Origin: Ichthyophis bannanicus
Taxonomy: Eukaryota > Chordata > Amphibia > Gymnophiona > Ichthyophiidae
Direction: 5' to 3'
NCBI GenBank assembly: GCA_033557465.1
Contig: CM066035.1
Span: 924,258,522 to 924,322,521, forward strand
DNA: 64,000 nt
Position numbers and translations under genes: made by a program. Below, one piece after another: positions 42,956 to 53,953 of the stretch. The notes below the pieces were generated by a model. The model was not told where the DNA came from, made no database searches, and worked only from the letters and a program-made list of their open reading frames with translations. Numbering within the stretch: the first letter of the stretch is position 1; each line of letters begins with the position of its first letter.

Positions 42956-44800
42956 ATGGAAAAACCCGCCTCCGGGTTTAAAAAGTGCAGGAAGTGCAGT
43001 AGCACTATTTCTGTCACTGACACCCATGACTGGTGTCTAAAATGTCCTGACCACTCCATTGTGGATTGTGAGTCCTGTTCCATGATGTCTAAGAGGGTTA
43101 CAGAATCGGGCAGCCAAGCTCAGTACCCTGTTTCCCTCCGATGCAGCTTCTGTGGCATCGACGTCTTCCAGCTGCTGCTTCATCCCATGGATCTCAGGTA
43201 ACCAAACTTAAATCTGGCCGGTCCTCAAAGAGTTCATCTCCCTTTAAGTATTGAGATGCCCCCGGGCTTAGTCTTGAGGAATCCACACCGGCAAAATTAC
43301 CTCGGCAGGAGGCTCCGGCTTCCAAAGCACTACCTATGGGGTCACAGGTTGACATCGATGGCTCGGCTTCGACCGATCACCTGTTACAATGTTCTGGGGT
43401 ACCGGCAGTTCCCACCGGTACCAACATCCAGACATTGGTGGCGTCAATGGATCAGAATATTCTGACAATGCAGCGTGCCATCATGGCATTCATACAAGCT
43501 GTGACGCCTACGGTACCGCAACAAACTTCGTTGTCGGTACCAGTACCGATTCCGGTACCGGACCCGATATCGGTCCCGATATCAGTACCGCTTGCATTGA
43601 CATCAGCATCGACTGCAGCGGTATGCTATCCAGTGATGCCCATCAGTACCAACCCGGTACCGATTACTCCCGATGTCGATACCTCCCGGTATGCGTATCG
43701 GGCTCTACGAGAGCATCCAGACAGTCGATACTTCGATTCCTCTGAAGACTCTGATTCTTCAGAGGCTTCAATTGAAGCATCGGGGATCCTTCCTCAGGAA
43801 CACTTCTCCAAAAAGGAGAACGTCTCCTCCTGAAGACTTGTCTTTTCAGGACTTCATTAGGGAGGTGACCAAAGGCCTGTCCATCGCAGTGACCTCTGAA
43901 ACTGAACCTAGAGCCAAAAAATTAGATATCCTACAATATCCTAAGGCTCCTAAAGAGGCAGCCACCTTAACCAATACATGAGATTCTTTATGATCACATG
44001 TTGGGCATATGGGAGACTCCTCTTTCCACCTCCCCTCATTCCAGAAGGTTGGACACTGTATCATGTTCCTCCTTGTCCTGGGTTTCATTAGACTCAGCTT
44101 CCTCACCACTCCATTGTGGTAGTCTGCTATGAAAAAGATCAAGAGTACAAAAAGGCACTCCTCTGCTCCTTCAGGAAGAGAATGCAGAACCCTAGATGCC
44201 TTTGGCAGGAAAATCTTCCAGGCCAGTATGCTTGTAGCCAGAATCAACTCCTATAGTCTCTATATGGGGATGTTTCTTGAAGTTACAGATCATCTGCAAA
44301 CCTTATCTCCTTTTATGTCAGAAGATAAGAGAAGAATATATCACCTGGCTTAAACATGCTCAGGATGTATCCAAGTTTTCCAACCATGCAGCCGTTGACT
44401 CTTTTGAGGGGGCCAGTAGAGCCTCTGCTATTGCCATAGGTGCACGCAGAGTTGCTTGGTTGCAAGCCTCTCATTTGGAATCCTGGGTACAGGATGGTCC
44501 AGGTAACCTTCCCTGTACAGGCGCAAACCTGTTTGGCAAAGATTGGCAAGCAAAGGCCAACCAGATGGATGCTGAAAATTCTGCTTTAGATAGACTTTCA
44601 AAGTCTACTACTGCTCCTTTTTAAAAGAGGTTGTTCAAAAAAGGATCTTTCCTAAAGAAAAGGAAATTTTCTTCTTATGGTCAGGCCTCTTCTCAAGGTC
44701 GTTTTGCTACAAAGACAGCAACAACCAAAACAGGCCAAAACCCAGGCTGCGAGGACTGCTATGGCCCAACAGCCTCAGCCTCCTCAGGGCCTTTGACTTT
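42956..44800 (+). pseudogene. gag-like gene of F1
   Basis: It starts MEKPASGFKKCRKCSSTISV at 42956 with a CxxC...WCLKC...CESC zinc motif. After a shift, the middle is Ser-rich and then carries the Pro/Val run VPVPIPVPDPISVPISVP (43534-43590), built on GGTACCG codons. SEDSDSSEASIEAS and LSFQDFIREVTKGLSIAV (43840-43895) with EPRAKKLDILQYPKAPKEA follow. The C-terminal core has GASRASAIAIGARRVAWLQA and GPGNLPCTGANLFGKDW (44405-44550). Its architecture differs from type A gag but matches type G. Frameshifts near 43110, 43830 and 43980. Confidence 0.83.
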
Positions 44801-46510
44801 CCACTAGAGAACTTAGCCTTTCTGGCTCTAGAACATCCAGAGCCTCTCACCATCCCAGGAAGTTTAGCTCACATTGCTCCCAGATGGGAACAAATCACAG
44901 CAGAGCAGTGGACCCTCTCCATCATAAGGGAAGGGTACACACTTCATTTCTTAAACCTTCCTCCTCACACCATGGTGAAACAGCTCAATTCTCCAACATC
45001 TCTCCTCACCCTTCTAGGTCAAGAGATTGCTACCCTTCTTGCCCAAGGGGCAATAGAAGTACCCCTTCTTCAACAGGGTTCAGGGTTCTACTCCCCCTAT
45101 TTTCTCATTCCAAAGAAAACGGGACTACAGACCCATATTAGATCTCAGAATTGAACAAGGTTCTATGCAAGGAGAAATTCAAGATGACTTCTCTCGGAAC
45201 TCTCCTTCCATACCTCCAGAGTCAAGACTGACTAGATCTCAAGGATGCGTACACCCATGTTCTCATCCATCCAACACACAGAAGATTCCTTCGCTTCCTT
45301 TACCAAGGAAAGCACTACCAATACAAAGTGCTTCCTTTCGGTCTGGCTTCTGCTCCAAGAGTGTTCACAAAATGCATGGCAGTAGTAGCTGCATTCCTGC
45401 GCACTCTAGGAATATTCGTATTCCCATATCTGGACAACTGGCTCATCCGAGTTCCATGCCAGTCAGAGGCCCAGACTTCCCTGGCCTGCACAAGGCATGT
45501 TCTTCAGTATCTGGGACTGGTAATCAACATTCCAAAATCCCATCTCACCCCTACTCAGTCTCTAGAGTTCATAGGGGCCTTACTGGATACCAAAACTGCA
45601 AGGGCCTATCTTCCCCAGGCCCGTTGCCTACGCTTGGTGTTGCTAGCCTCCCAGATTCAGTTAAAATACCATTTAACTGCTCGAGAGATGCTGCAACTCT
45701 TAGGCCACATGGCATCCATGGTGCATGTGGTTCCCTATGCTCGCCTTCACATGAGAGCGGCTCAGTGGACCGTATCCACCCAATGGACCCAGGCATCAGG
45801 TTGCCTGTCAGACAAAATAGCAACCTCCAGTCGCCTATTTTGCTCCCTCCACTGGTGGAGGTCAACTCAGAATCTGTTACTGGGGTCCCCCTTTCAACAG
45901 GTGTTACCCCAAGCAACCCTTACAACAGATGCTTCTCCAAAGGGTTGGGGGGCTCATCTACAAGATCTCTCGACCCAGGGCATCTGGTCTCCACAAGAGA
46001 CATCTCTTCATATCAACCTCTTAGAGCTCAGAGCAATCTTTCTGGCTCTGTCTTCCACACCCTGCTCAGCTACAAGACAGTCCTCATCCACACGGACAAC
46101 CAGGTAGCCATGTTCTACGTGAACAAGCAGGGAGGGACTGGCTCTGTCGCTTTGCAACGAAGCTCTGAGATTGTGGGCCTTCGCCAGAGAGCATCAAATC
46201 CATCTCATGGCAGTGTATCTTCCAGGGGTTCAAAACTCTTGGGCAGACAGACTCAGTCGAGTTCTGCTTCCTCACGAATGGCCCCTCCATGGGGACCAGA
46301 TAGCCAGGATTTTTTGGATTTGGGGTACCCCAGACATAGACCTGTTTGCAAGTCCGTGGAATGCCAAACTTCCCCGGTTCTGTTCCAGGATTCCATGTCA
46401 GGGAGTTCAGGCCAGGGATGCCTTCCTCCTTCATTGGGGGCAAGACTTCCTCTATGCCTTTCCACCTATTCCCCTCATCCCCAAGACTGTTCAAGCTTCA
46501 GAGAGACACG
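44801..46510 (+). pseudogene. pol of F1: RT, RNase H, methyltransferase segment
   Basis: RT runs from APRWEQITAEQWTLSIIREG (44878-44935) through FYSPYFLIPKKT and MLPFGLASAPRVFTKCM (45328-45378). FVFPYLDNWLI (45415-45450) shows the second catalytic Asp as Asn. RNase H shows LTTDASPKGWGAH (45917-45956), HINLLELRAIFLAL (46008-46050) and, in a shifted frame, HTDNQVAMFYVNKQGGTG. The methyltransferase segment is IWGTPDIDLFASPWNAKLPR (46318-46377) and DFLYAFPPIPLIPKT (46446-46490), resembling phage-type Dam enzymes as reported for DIRS elements. Compared with its siblings this is the best preserved pol. Confidence 0.87.
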
Positions 46511-47724
46511 GGGTCTATGATCCTCATAGCACCACTTTGGCCACGCCAAGTGTGGTACCCTCTACTTCTGCATCTCTCTCAAGCTCCCTCCCTAGACCTG
46601 GGGTCTGCTCCAATCTCCTCTCCCAGGAGGAGGGAACCTTGTGGCACCCAAATCCTCAGTTTCCATCTCAGGGCCTGGTTGCTGAAGGCCTAGACCTTCA
46701 AGATTTACACCTTTCTCAGCAAGTGAAAGATATCCTTCATGCTTCCAGAAAGCCTTCCACCAGACGTTCATATGCTTTTAAATGGAAAAGGTTTTCCATT
46801 TGGTGTGCAGAGAAGGGTCTCAACCCTCTTGCAATACCTTTGAATTCTTTACTAGACTATTTGCTGCATTTATCCCATGCAGGCCTTAAAACAAATTCAA
46901 TCAGTCCATTTGAGTGCTATTGCAGCATACCTTAAGCCTCTCAATGGACAACCTATTTCCTCTCATCCTCTTATAGTAAGATTCATGAGGCCTTCTTTTG
47001 ACTAAACCTCCCATTAGACCACCTCCAGTGGCATGGGACTTGAATCTGGTTCTTGGCCAGCTTATGAAGCCACCCTTTGAACCCTTAGCCACTACCTCCT
47101 TGAAATTCCTTTCCTGGAAGGTTATTTTTCTCATTGCAGTCACCTCAGCTCGCCGTATCAGTGAGTTGCAAGCTTTAGTGGCTAAATCCTCCTTATACAA
47201 GGTTCCATCATGACAAGGTAGTCCTCAGAACTAATCCACACTTTATGCCTAAAGTGGTCTCACCTTTTCATTTGAACCAGGAGGTGTATTTACCTGTCTT
47301 TTTTCCAGGACCTCATGCATCAAGTGCAGAGAGGAATCTTCATACTCTGGATTGTAAAAGAGCACTTGCTTACTACTTACAAAGGACACAGCAACATAGA
47401 AAGTCCTCAACTTTTTGTTGCTTTTGATCCTTCTCATTTAGGACTTCCAGTCTCTTAAGAGCTCTGTCCAATTGGATTGTTCAGTGTATTTCCTTCGCCT
47501 ACCAGAGTAAGGGCCCTCCAGAGAAAGGTTATGTCACAGCTCACAATGTGAGGGCCATGGCAACCTCTATGGCTCATCTAAACTCGGTGTCCATTGACCA
47601 AATCTGTCAAGCGGCCACCTGGGCATCTGTTCATACCTTCACAGCCCATTACTGCTTGGACAAGGACTCCTGCCGGGATGCCTTGTTTGGTCAGGCTGTT
47701 CTCAAACACCTGTTCCATACCTAA
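46511..47724 (+). pseudogene. Tyrosine recombinase of F1
   Basis: LSQQVKDILHASRKPSTRRS followed by YAFKWKRFSIWCAEKGLNPL (46706-46825) is the N-terminal domain. WDLNLVLGQLMKPPFEPLA (47035-47092) and IFLIAVTSARRISELQAL (47125-47175) hold the first catalytic Arg. MPKVVSPFHLNQEVYLP follows (47245-47298). The HxxR box is HNVRAMATSMAHL (47540-47580), and ICQAATWASVHTFTAHYCLD (47602-47660) holds the likely nucleophilic Tyr. A small number of frameshifts (46890, 46985, 47212, 47430) separate long clean stretches. Confidence 0.86.
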
Positions 47725-47836
47725 TCAACTCCTACCCTCCATCCCTGACTGGATGCCTGAGATTCATGGGTGGAGGTGGAGCCCTTCCCGGGGACTCACA
47801 ATCTGGGTGATCTCCCAGGCATCTCTAGCTGGGGAG

Positions 47837-47940
47837 TCCCCATATGTGAAGACTCATTCCTGCTTGTTCCTGGAGATAGCACAGTTACTTACCTGTAACA
47901 GGTGATCTCTGGGAACAGCAGGAATAAGTCTTCACAACCC
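47837..47940 (+). repeat. ICR of F1
   Basis: CATTCCTGCTTGTTCCTGGA with GATAGCACAGTTACTTACCT complements the joined outer ends. The remainder complements the inner right end (CAGCAGGAATAAGTCTTCAC). Confidence 0.88.
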
Positions 47941-48009
47941 ACCCACCTCCCCTAGGAGTTGTATCTCTTTCCTTTCCTCTCTCTCTCTTTGTCTGAGCTT
48001 TAAAACTCC

Positions 48010-48200
48010 AACTGGAGAGAGGCAGTTGGGAAAGGCGGGAAGGCAGCACGCAGGTGCTGTGGGATGCTCCCAAAAGCTTTCCTTTTGGATGCTGGGGAGC
48101 GTTCCCACGCAGTCTCCGTTGGTACCGACGATACCCATATGTGAAGACTTATTCCTGCTGTTCCCAGAGATCACCTGTTACAGGTAAGTAACTGTGCTTT
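48010..48200 (+). repeat. Right ITR and outer end of F1
   Basis: 48010-48163 pairs with the left ITR. The extension ATCACCTGTTACAGGTAAGT ends near 48200. Confidence 0.9.
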
Positions 48201-48204
48201 CTAC

Positions 48205-48290
48205 GTAATGTTAACTGTTCTGTGTAAAGCACCCCTTATCGTTGGAAGGGGTAGTATAGAAAACTGTTCAAATAAAATAAATATTGCAGG
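48205..48290 (+). mobile_element. LINE 3' tail, right of F1
   Basis: AATGTTAACTGTTCTGTGTA, GGTAGTATAGAAAACTG and TTCAAATAAAATAAATA form a LINE-like 3' end. It reads as the continuation of 42280-42584, so F1 would have landed in this tail. Confidence 0.6.
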
Positions 48291-49049
48291 CCTTTGCAGG
48301 AGCACTGTGAACCGTTAGATCAGCAGGTGGTGACTGCCTGGGGTGTGGGGTGGTTGGGGAAAAGCACTGGTAGGTGCCCCACAGTGTCAGTCCTTCTCCT
48401 GCACAGTACCTCCTGGAGTGGTGAGTAGTCTTTTGGTTAAGAGGTTGTGCAAGTAATTGTCAGGCGTCTGAGTTAGATTTTGGGTAATAGGTGCCTGCGA
48501 TGCTCAGGGAAGCCATGCCCTCAGCCAAACAGGTTTGCACTGCATGCGGTACTCTGAGTTCCCTGTCAGCAGCTGGATGTTGCAAGGGCTGCAAGGTAGA
48601 GATCCAAGGCCTAGAACAGCCTCAACCCAGCAAACTGGGGGCCCAGCATCCACAGGCAGAAAAGCCTCAGTTTCTCATGCTTGAGCAGCGGCAGCCATTG
48701 TAGCGGCTGCTCTCAGCAATCCTGTGGACTTTTTAGACTGCGATTTGTGGAGGTACAGCTGGATAGTGAGGATGCAGGGGGCCCCCTCTACAGAAGAATC
48801 ACATCTTTCCCCCTGAGCTTTACTTCTCCATTGGGACAGGAGATACCCAACAAGCAAAGCAGACCTTTGGAGGAGTTCAGTGAGGTGTATGAGCACTCTC
48901 AGGCACTTCAGGGGGCTCAGAGGATACCCTGTAAGGCCTTTCAGCTCTTTGAGGAGCCAGAGGCCTTGGAACTGGAGGAGAGAACATTCCTGGAGTTGGA
49001 CTCTTCATTGACCTCATCTTCCAGAAGGAAGAGCTGTTGCTGCTAATTG
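48291..49049 (+). pseudogene. Type A/C-like gag 5' fragment
   Basis: MPSAKQVCTACGTLSSLSAA with a following GCCKGC (about 48508-48580) aligns with the CLVCGS...VCKSC zinc motif of types A and C, not with the type G or F motif. The frame stops at 48700. Acidic sequence at 48840-49020 could be the Glu-rich segment of the same gag. The stretch 48291-48500 would be its leader. Confidence 0.55.
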
Positions 49050-49189
49050 CGTAGTCTGACAACTTTGAACATTCCCTTCAGAAGCCTCAACATCTTGGGA
49101 ATCGGAGCCCAAGCACCATTGTGTCTTCTGAGCAGGGGTTTTCTTCCAGCGACGCTGTCCTCACGAGTTTCTTCTTCCTCCCGGTGTTC

Positions 49190-50485
49190 TCTGGATGCCT
49201 CTGATCAGCTTGGGCCCTTGGGTTCCAGGCCGCGGAGCCCGGACCGCCACCCCATGTCCTGAGTCGGAGCAGCTGGCTAAACAACCTCGCAAGGAGCCAG
49301 AGACGTCAGACAAGGTAACTTCTGTTGTCCTTGTGGACTCTTCTCTGGGAGAGCCTATGTCAGAACCCGAGCCGGGAGCTGCAGAGCCTTCTAAGATCTC
49401 TCAGGTTGGTGGCACTGGAGAGCAGCATGGCTGCTTTCATGGAGCAGCAGCAGGCACTGATGGCCGGTCTTGCTGGTCCATCCGCCCCGACCACTGGGAC
49501 GTCAATGTCAAAGTTGACACCGGAGGCCAAGCCAATCCTCTGCCAAGGTCCCCCTTGACCTCCTGTTCAGGACAGAGGTCATCGCCGGTGCCCTTGGCAT
49601 CAGGGTGGTCTGGCTCAAAGCTCTCAGCTGGAGCCCATTGAGTCCTAGTCTTCTTCCTCCATCTCCCACGCCGAGTCCTCCTTGGAGGACTCAGCATGGG
49701 AGACAGAGGAGGAAGACTCCCTAGATACCTACTGAACCCGGTGTATCCCATTGGACTCTGTGGGTTCAGAGCCTCGGAATAGGTCACCGCCGGAGGGCAC
49801 TTGGTTCTCTGACTTTGTCAGGGATATGGCCAAGGCTTTGGCATTCCCTGCAGACACCAAGGAGGAGCCTCAAGCTGATGAGCTTGATGCCCTCCAGTAT
49901 GACTCTCCCCCAAGGAGGTCCTTACTGTACCGGTGCCTCTGATGTTGGAATGGCAGCTGCTCCGCATGTGGGAGTCCCCAGCCTCGATGCTGGTGCTCAG
50001 CAAGCGGGTCGATTCCATCTATCGAGCCCACAAGAGTCCTGGGTTCCAGAAAGCACAGCTGCTGCACGACTCCATGGTTGGGGAATCAGCCATGCAACGG
50101 CTGAAAAGCCAAGACCCACTCCTTGGTGCCTCCCGGGTGCCGGCCAGGAGGCCTAGAACCTCAACATCCTCGGCAGAAAGTGCTACCAAGGCTCCATGCT
50201 GTCATGCCATGTCCAAACTTACCAGCTGTACATGGGCATGTACTTGTGGGACCTGGCAAATGAGATTGCCTTGGTTCTCGGCTGGCCTATCCGAGGAACC
50301 CTTGCAGCGCTTCAAAACCTTGTCCACGGGGATCCGAGTGCTCGAAGTTCATGTCTCGAGCAGCTTGATGGCTTCGAGGCTTCGGCCGGCATTGGTGCAC
50401 GCCGTCAGACCTGGAGCCATGGGTTCAGGACAAGTTGGTCGATGTCCTGTGCCGAGGAGGCAACCTCTTCGGCAAACCCATGACT
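49190..50485 (+). pseudogene. gag-like gene of G2
   Basis: The conserved block GTWFSDFVRDMAKALAF with EEPQADELDALQYDSPPR lies at 49795-49915. It is followed by LEWQLLRMWESPASMLVLSK (49945-50000), FQKAQLLHDSMVGESAMQRL (50045-50105) and the Ala-rich ALVHAVRPGAMGSGQ end. Upstream, LVALESSMAAFMEQQQALMA (49405-49465) parallels IQTLVASMDQNILTMQRAIM of F1. Frame changes near 49640, 49930 and 50270. Confidence 0.78.
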
Positions 50486-50576
50486 GAGAAAGCTGCAGAA
50501 ATAGTCTGAGTACTTGACCTGGATAAGGTTGTCAGACATCTGCACCTTCTCACAAGAAGGCCTCGGGGGGGGGGGC

Positions 50577-50613
50577 TCCCCTTCCCCTTCCCCTTCCCCT
50601 TCCCCTTCCCCTT
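50577..50613 (+). repeat. CCCCTT microsatellite
   Basis: Six or so tandem CCCCTT units follow a run of about 11 G at 50565-50575. It sits between gag and pol of G2. Confidence 0.85.
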
Positions 50614-51675
50614 GAAGGGTACGGCTTACAGAAACTACCCTACTTACCAGACCACCCCAGCTCTCCAACAGGGGCAGCAGGACAGGGGCATGGCCCATGT
50701 AAGCCGAAGACCCCCAAACCCTCCAGCTCCAGCTCCTACCCAGCTGGGAGGGGGTTTTTGACTCCCAGTGCATAGCTCCTCTCCCACAAGTGGTTTGGCC
50801 CTGCACTTGAAGGCTGGCCCTGTACACTCACAGGTGACCAGCCATTACGACTGACACCTGGGTTTTGAAAGTAGTCCAGCAGGGCTATTTACTTAATTTC
50901 AACCAGGTGCCCACTTTTTCCTATGAGAGCCTCTCAGGCCCCCTCTTCACAGGAACCTCCTGCAGGAGTTGACAGGTCTGCTAAAGGATCAGGCGGTGGA
51001 AACGGTGGCCCACCACCTGCAGGGGCAAGGCTTCTACTCCAGGTATCTCCTCATACCAAAAAAGAAAAGGAGGTCTACGCCCCATCCTGGACTTGCGGAA
51101 TCTGAACAAGTTCTTGGTAAGGGAAAAGTTCAAGATGCTTTCCCTTGGGATCCTACTGCCTTACCTCCGCCAGGGAGACTGGTGGAGGTAAGGCGGCAGG
51201 ATCCTTAGATTTAAAGGATGCTTATACTCACATCCTCATACACCCAGACCACAGACAATACCTCAGGTTTGTGGTTGGAGGAAACCACTTCCAGTACAAG
51301 GTGCTTTCCCTTGGTCTAGCTTCCGCTCCCAGAGTATCTACCAAATGCCTAGAAGTGGTGGTGGTGGTGGTGGCCTATCTCAGAAGCCAGGGAGTCTTCA
51401 TCTTTCTATACCTGGACGTCTGGCTCATCGGGGGCCAATCGTCACAGCAGACCACTGCTCACACAGTCGCCCTGCTCCAGCAACCAGGGTTTGTTGTAAA
51501 TCACGCAAAGTCCACTTTACTCCCCACTCAGAACTTGGAGTTCATAGGGGCAAGACTGGACACACTTCAGGCAAGAGCGTACCTACTGCTGGACAGGGTG
51601 AGGCGGTTGCTGGACTTGGTACAGCAGGTCCAACACAAACCTCAGGTCTCCAAGGGTCTTCCTACACCTCCTGGG
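50614..51675 (+). pseudogene. Reverse transcriptase of G2
   Basis: GFYSRYLLIPKKKRRSTP (51030-51083), SLDLKDAYTHILIHPDHRQY (51202-51262), GNHFQYKVLSLGLASAPRVS (51280-51340) and FIFLYLDVWLIGG (51398-51436) make a recognisable RT. The YLDD box reads YLDV. A GTG expansion at 51353-51376 adds valines. LEFIGARLDTLQARAYL follows, and the sequence stops at the CR1 insertion. RNase H is absent. Confidence 0.8.
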
Positions 51676-52108
51676 CCATATGATAGAGGTCTATAAATTA
51701 ATGAATGGAGTGGAACGGGTAAACGTAGATCGATTGTTTACGCTTTCAGAATATAGAAAGACTAGGGGACATGTAACAAAGCTACAGGGTAAACTATTTA
51801 AGACAAATAAGAGAATTTTTCACTCAACGTGTAATCAGACTCTGGAATTTGTTACCGGAGGATGTAGGTAAGAGCTGATAGTGTAGCTGGATTTAAAAAA
51901 GGTTTGGACAAGTTCCTGGAGGAAAGGTCCATAAGCCATTATGAAAAAGGCACCCAGGATATCAATGCTTGACCGAATACAAGCATTGTGGAACCTGTCT
52001 TTTGGGGATACTGCTAGGTACGTATGACCTAGATTGTCCACTGTTGGAAACAGGATACTGGGCTTGATGGACCTTGGTCTGACTCAGTATGGCATATCTT
52101 ATGTTATG
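51676..52108 (+). mobile_element. CR1-type LINE 3' end in G2
   Basis: MIEVYKLMNGVERVNVDRLF and YRKTRGHVTKLQGKLFKTNK (51680-51810) are the C-terminal CR1 block. The 3' part CTGCTAGGTACGTATGACCT, CTGGGCTTGATGGACCTTGG and a TTATG repeat match the tail at 37062-37182. Confidence 0.88.
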
Positions 52109-52890
52109 TTTTTAGAGGACAGGCAACCTTTCAGCTCACCCTTTGGTATCCTGATTCCTCAGAGGCCTCCTCTTGAAGCCTCCAATTCACCCACCGGCTA
52201 CAGAGTGGGACTTAAATATGGTCTTGCAGCAGCTTACTTGCCCACCTTTTGAACCAATGTCCACCTGTCCTCTCCACTTCCTTTCCCGGAAAGCACTCTT
52301 TCTGGTGGCACTCACATCGGCATGACGTGTGAGCGAGCTGCAAGCTTTAGTATAAGACCGTATACACGGTTTTACAAAAACAGAGTGGTCCTATGTACTC
52401 ACCCAAGGTTCCTCCCAAAAGTGGTTTCCTCGTTTCACCTTAACCAAGAGGTGGTTCTTCCAACCTTCTTCCCCAGGCCACATACCAGCAGGGCAGAAGC
52501 GGTTCTGCATACCCTGGACTGTAAGAGGGCGCTCGCCTTTTACCTGGAGCGTACACAGACTTTGGAGAGCTTCCCAGCTCTTCGTCTCTTATGACTCTAG
52601 TAAACTGGGTCTACCTGTCTCCAAGCGCACATTATCCACCTGGGTGGCAGACTGCATCGCCTGGGTGTATAAGGCAGCTGACCTCCAGCTGCAGGGCTGA
52701 ATCACAGCCCACTCTGTCAGGGCTAAGGTCACATCGGTGGCTAACCACCACTCTGTTCCATTGGCAGACATCTGCCAGGCCACAACTTGGTCTTCACGAC
52801 AGACTTTTGCAGCCCACTACTGCCTGGAGAGAGTCCCAGCGGGACAGTGTTTTTGGTCAGGCAGTACTCCGTAACCTATTAGAGGTTTAG
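52109..52890 (+). pseudogene. Tyrosine recombinase of G2, catalytic part
   Basis: Across frames: WDLNMVLQQLTCPPFEPM (52208-52262), ALFLVALTSA then a TGA where the catalytic Arg stands in other copies (52323), VSELQALV, and LPKVVSSFHLNQEVVLPTFF (52412-52470). LHTLDCKRALAFYLERTQT follows (52508-52564). HSVRAKVTSVANHHS (52710-52755) is the HxxR box, and ICQATTWSSRQTFAAHYCLE (52770-52830) holds the likely Tyr. The N-terminal domain is missing. Confidence 0.8.
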
Positions 52891-53027
52891 GCAACTCCTA
52901 CCCTCTGACCCTTTGGTGTCAGGCTACCGTGGGGGTTGTGTTCTTGGAGAAAAATCCTATCGCTGCTGCGGCTCTTCTAGAAGGAACCATTTTCAGCTTT
53001 GGGTTCTCGGTAGCCTATAGCTAGGCA

Positions 53028-53140
53028 GTCCCATATGTGAGGACTGACTTCCTGCTTGTTCCTGGAGAAAGCATAGTTACTCACCTGTAACAGATGTTCT
53101 CCAGGGACAGCAGGAATCGGTTCTCACAACCCTCCCTCCT
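53028..53140 (+). repeat. ICR of G2
   Basis: It is nearly the same as the G1 ICR: ATATGTGAGGACTGACTTCC, GTTCCTGGAGAAAGCATAGT and GTTCTCCAGGGACAGCAGGA. Confidence 0.85.
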
Positions 53141-53204
53141 CCCCTGGAGTTGCAGTCCTTTGGGTTTTTTTTTCTCATTTTTGCCATCTTTTTAGCTGTC
53201 ATCT

Positions 53205-53387
53205 GACTGAGCAAGATGGCACCCTTGGGCAGGAACGGGACCGCGCATGTGTGGTGCAATCACAAAAGCTTTTTCTTTTTGAAAGCTGGGGAATTGCTCC
53301 GCACAAGGGCTCCGGCACCGTCACCAATATGTGAACTGATTCCTGCTGTCCCTGGAGAACACCTGTTACAGATGAGTAACTATGCTG
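53205..53387 (+). repeat. Right ITR and outer end of G2
   Basis: AGCAAGATGGCACCCTTGGG and AAGCTGGGGAATTGCTCCGC match the G1 right ITR. No left partner exists in the window. Confidence 0.85.
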
Positions 53388-53587
53388 TACTGTAAAGGGT
53401 GGTATCAATAGATGCTCTTTCCCCTACTTCCATTGCAGTGCCAGCATATGTGGCATGCGCCCCATTTCTCTTTACTACCTCTGCCACATTCCTTGTGGGC
53501 TGAAGTAGCTAAGACTTGTAGCTTTTACTCCTTGTTGTAATCACTATATCATATCCTCATCAGGGCCGCGTGGGGTGTTTGGAACTG
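53388..53587. other. Anonymous intron between G2 and F2
   Basis: No repeat or gene is recognised. Confidence 0.5.
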
Positions 53588-53592
53588 ATCTC

Positions 53593-53747
53593 CAGGAACA
53601 AGCAGGAATGAGTCTTCACATATGGGTACGTCGGTACCGACGGAGCCTGCACGGGAATGCTCCCCAGCATCCAATCAGAAAGCTTTTGGGAGCATCCCTT
53701 GCGCCTGCGCGGTGACTTCCCGCCTTTCCCACTGCCTCTCTTCAGTT
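53593..53747 (+). repeat. Left ITR of F2
   Basis: It pairs with 58398-58551 with few mismatches. Blocks include CATCCAATCAGAAAGCTTTT and TGCGCCTGCGCGGTGACTTC. Confidence 0.9.
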
Positions 53748-53953
53748 TTCGTTTTTCCGCGGAGCCAACAAGACGTCCTGTCACCGCAGAAACTTTTTTC
53801 TTTAAAAATCCTTATTTTCTTATTTTCTTGTGGTCGTGGCTGTTTTTCCTGCCGATACCGGTACCGCCGGTGCTTTTTCTTTTTCAAACTTAGAGAAATA
53901 TTTCTCCTCAGTTTTTTGTTTAACTTTTTTGGGCCTACCAGGCCTTTTCCAAT

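Larger units (their letters stand above)
42585..48200 (+). mobile_element. DIRS retrotransposon F1, full-length structure
   Basis: ITRs of about 154 bp, gag, pol, YR and ICR are present over 5.6 kb with no nested insertion. The longest clean frames of any pol here (451 and 259 codons, in two frames) belong to it. Confidence 0.92.
49050..53387 (+). mobile_element. DIRS retrotransposon G2, 5' truncated
   Basis: gag, RT, part of YR, ICR and right ITR are of type G. The left ITR and gag zinc motif are missing, replaced by type A/C-like gag sequence. RNase H, methyltransferase and the YR N-terminus are missing at a CR1 insertion. Confidence 0.8.

Noticed and set aside
43195..43215. CAG/GTAAC sites in type F gag (also near 54165, 60170 and 63778) as possible intron donors
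   Set aside because: In the better frames these bases simply encode GSQVT or GSGNPQ, and no matching acceptor is shared.
50577..50613. CCCCTT array as a CRISPR-like or functional repeat
   Set aside because: It is a simple microsatellite without spacers, in a eukaryotic setting.
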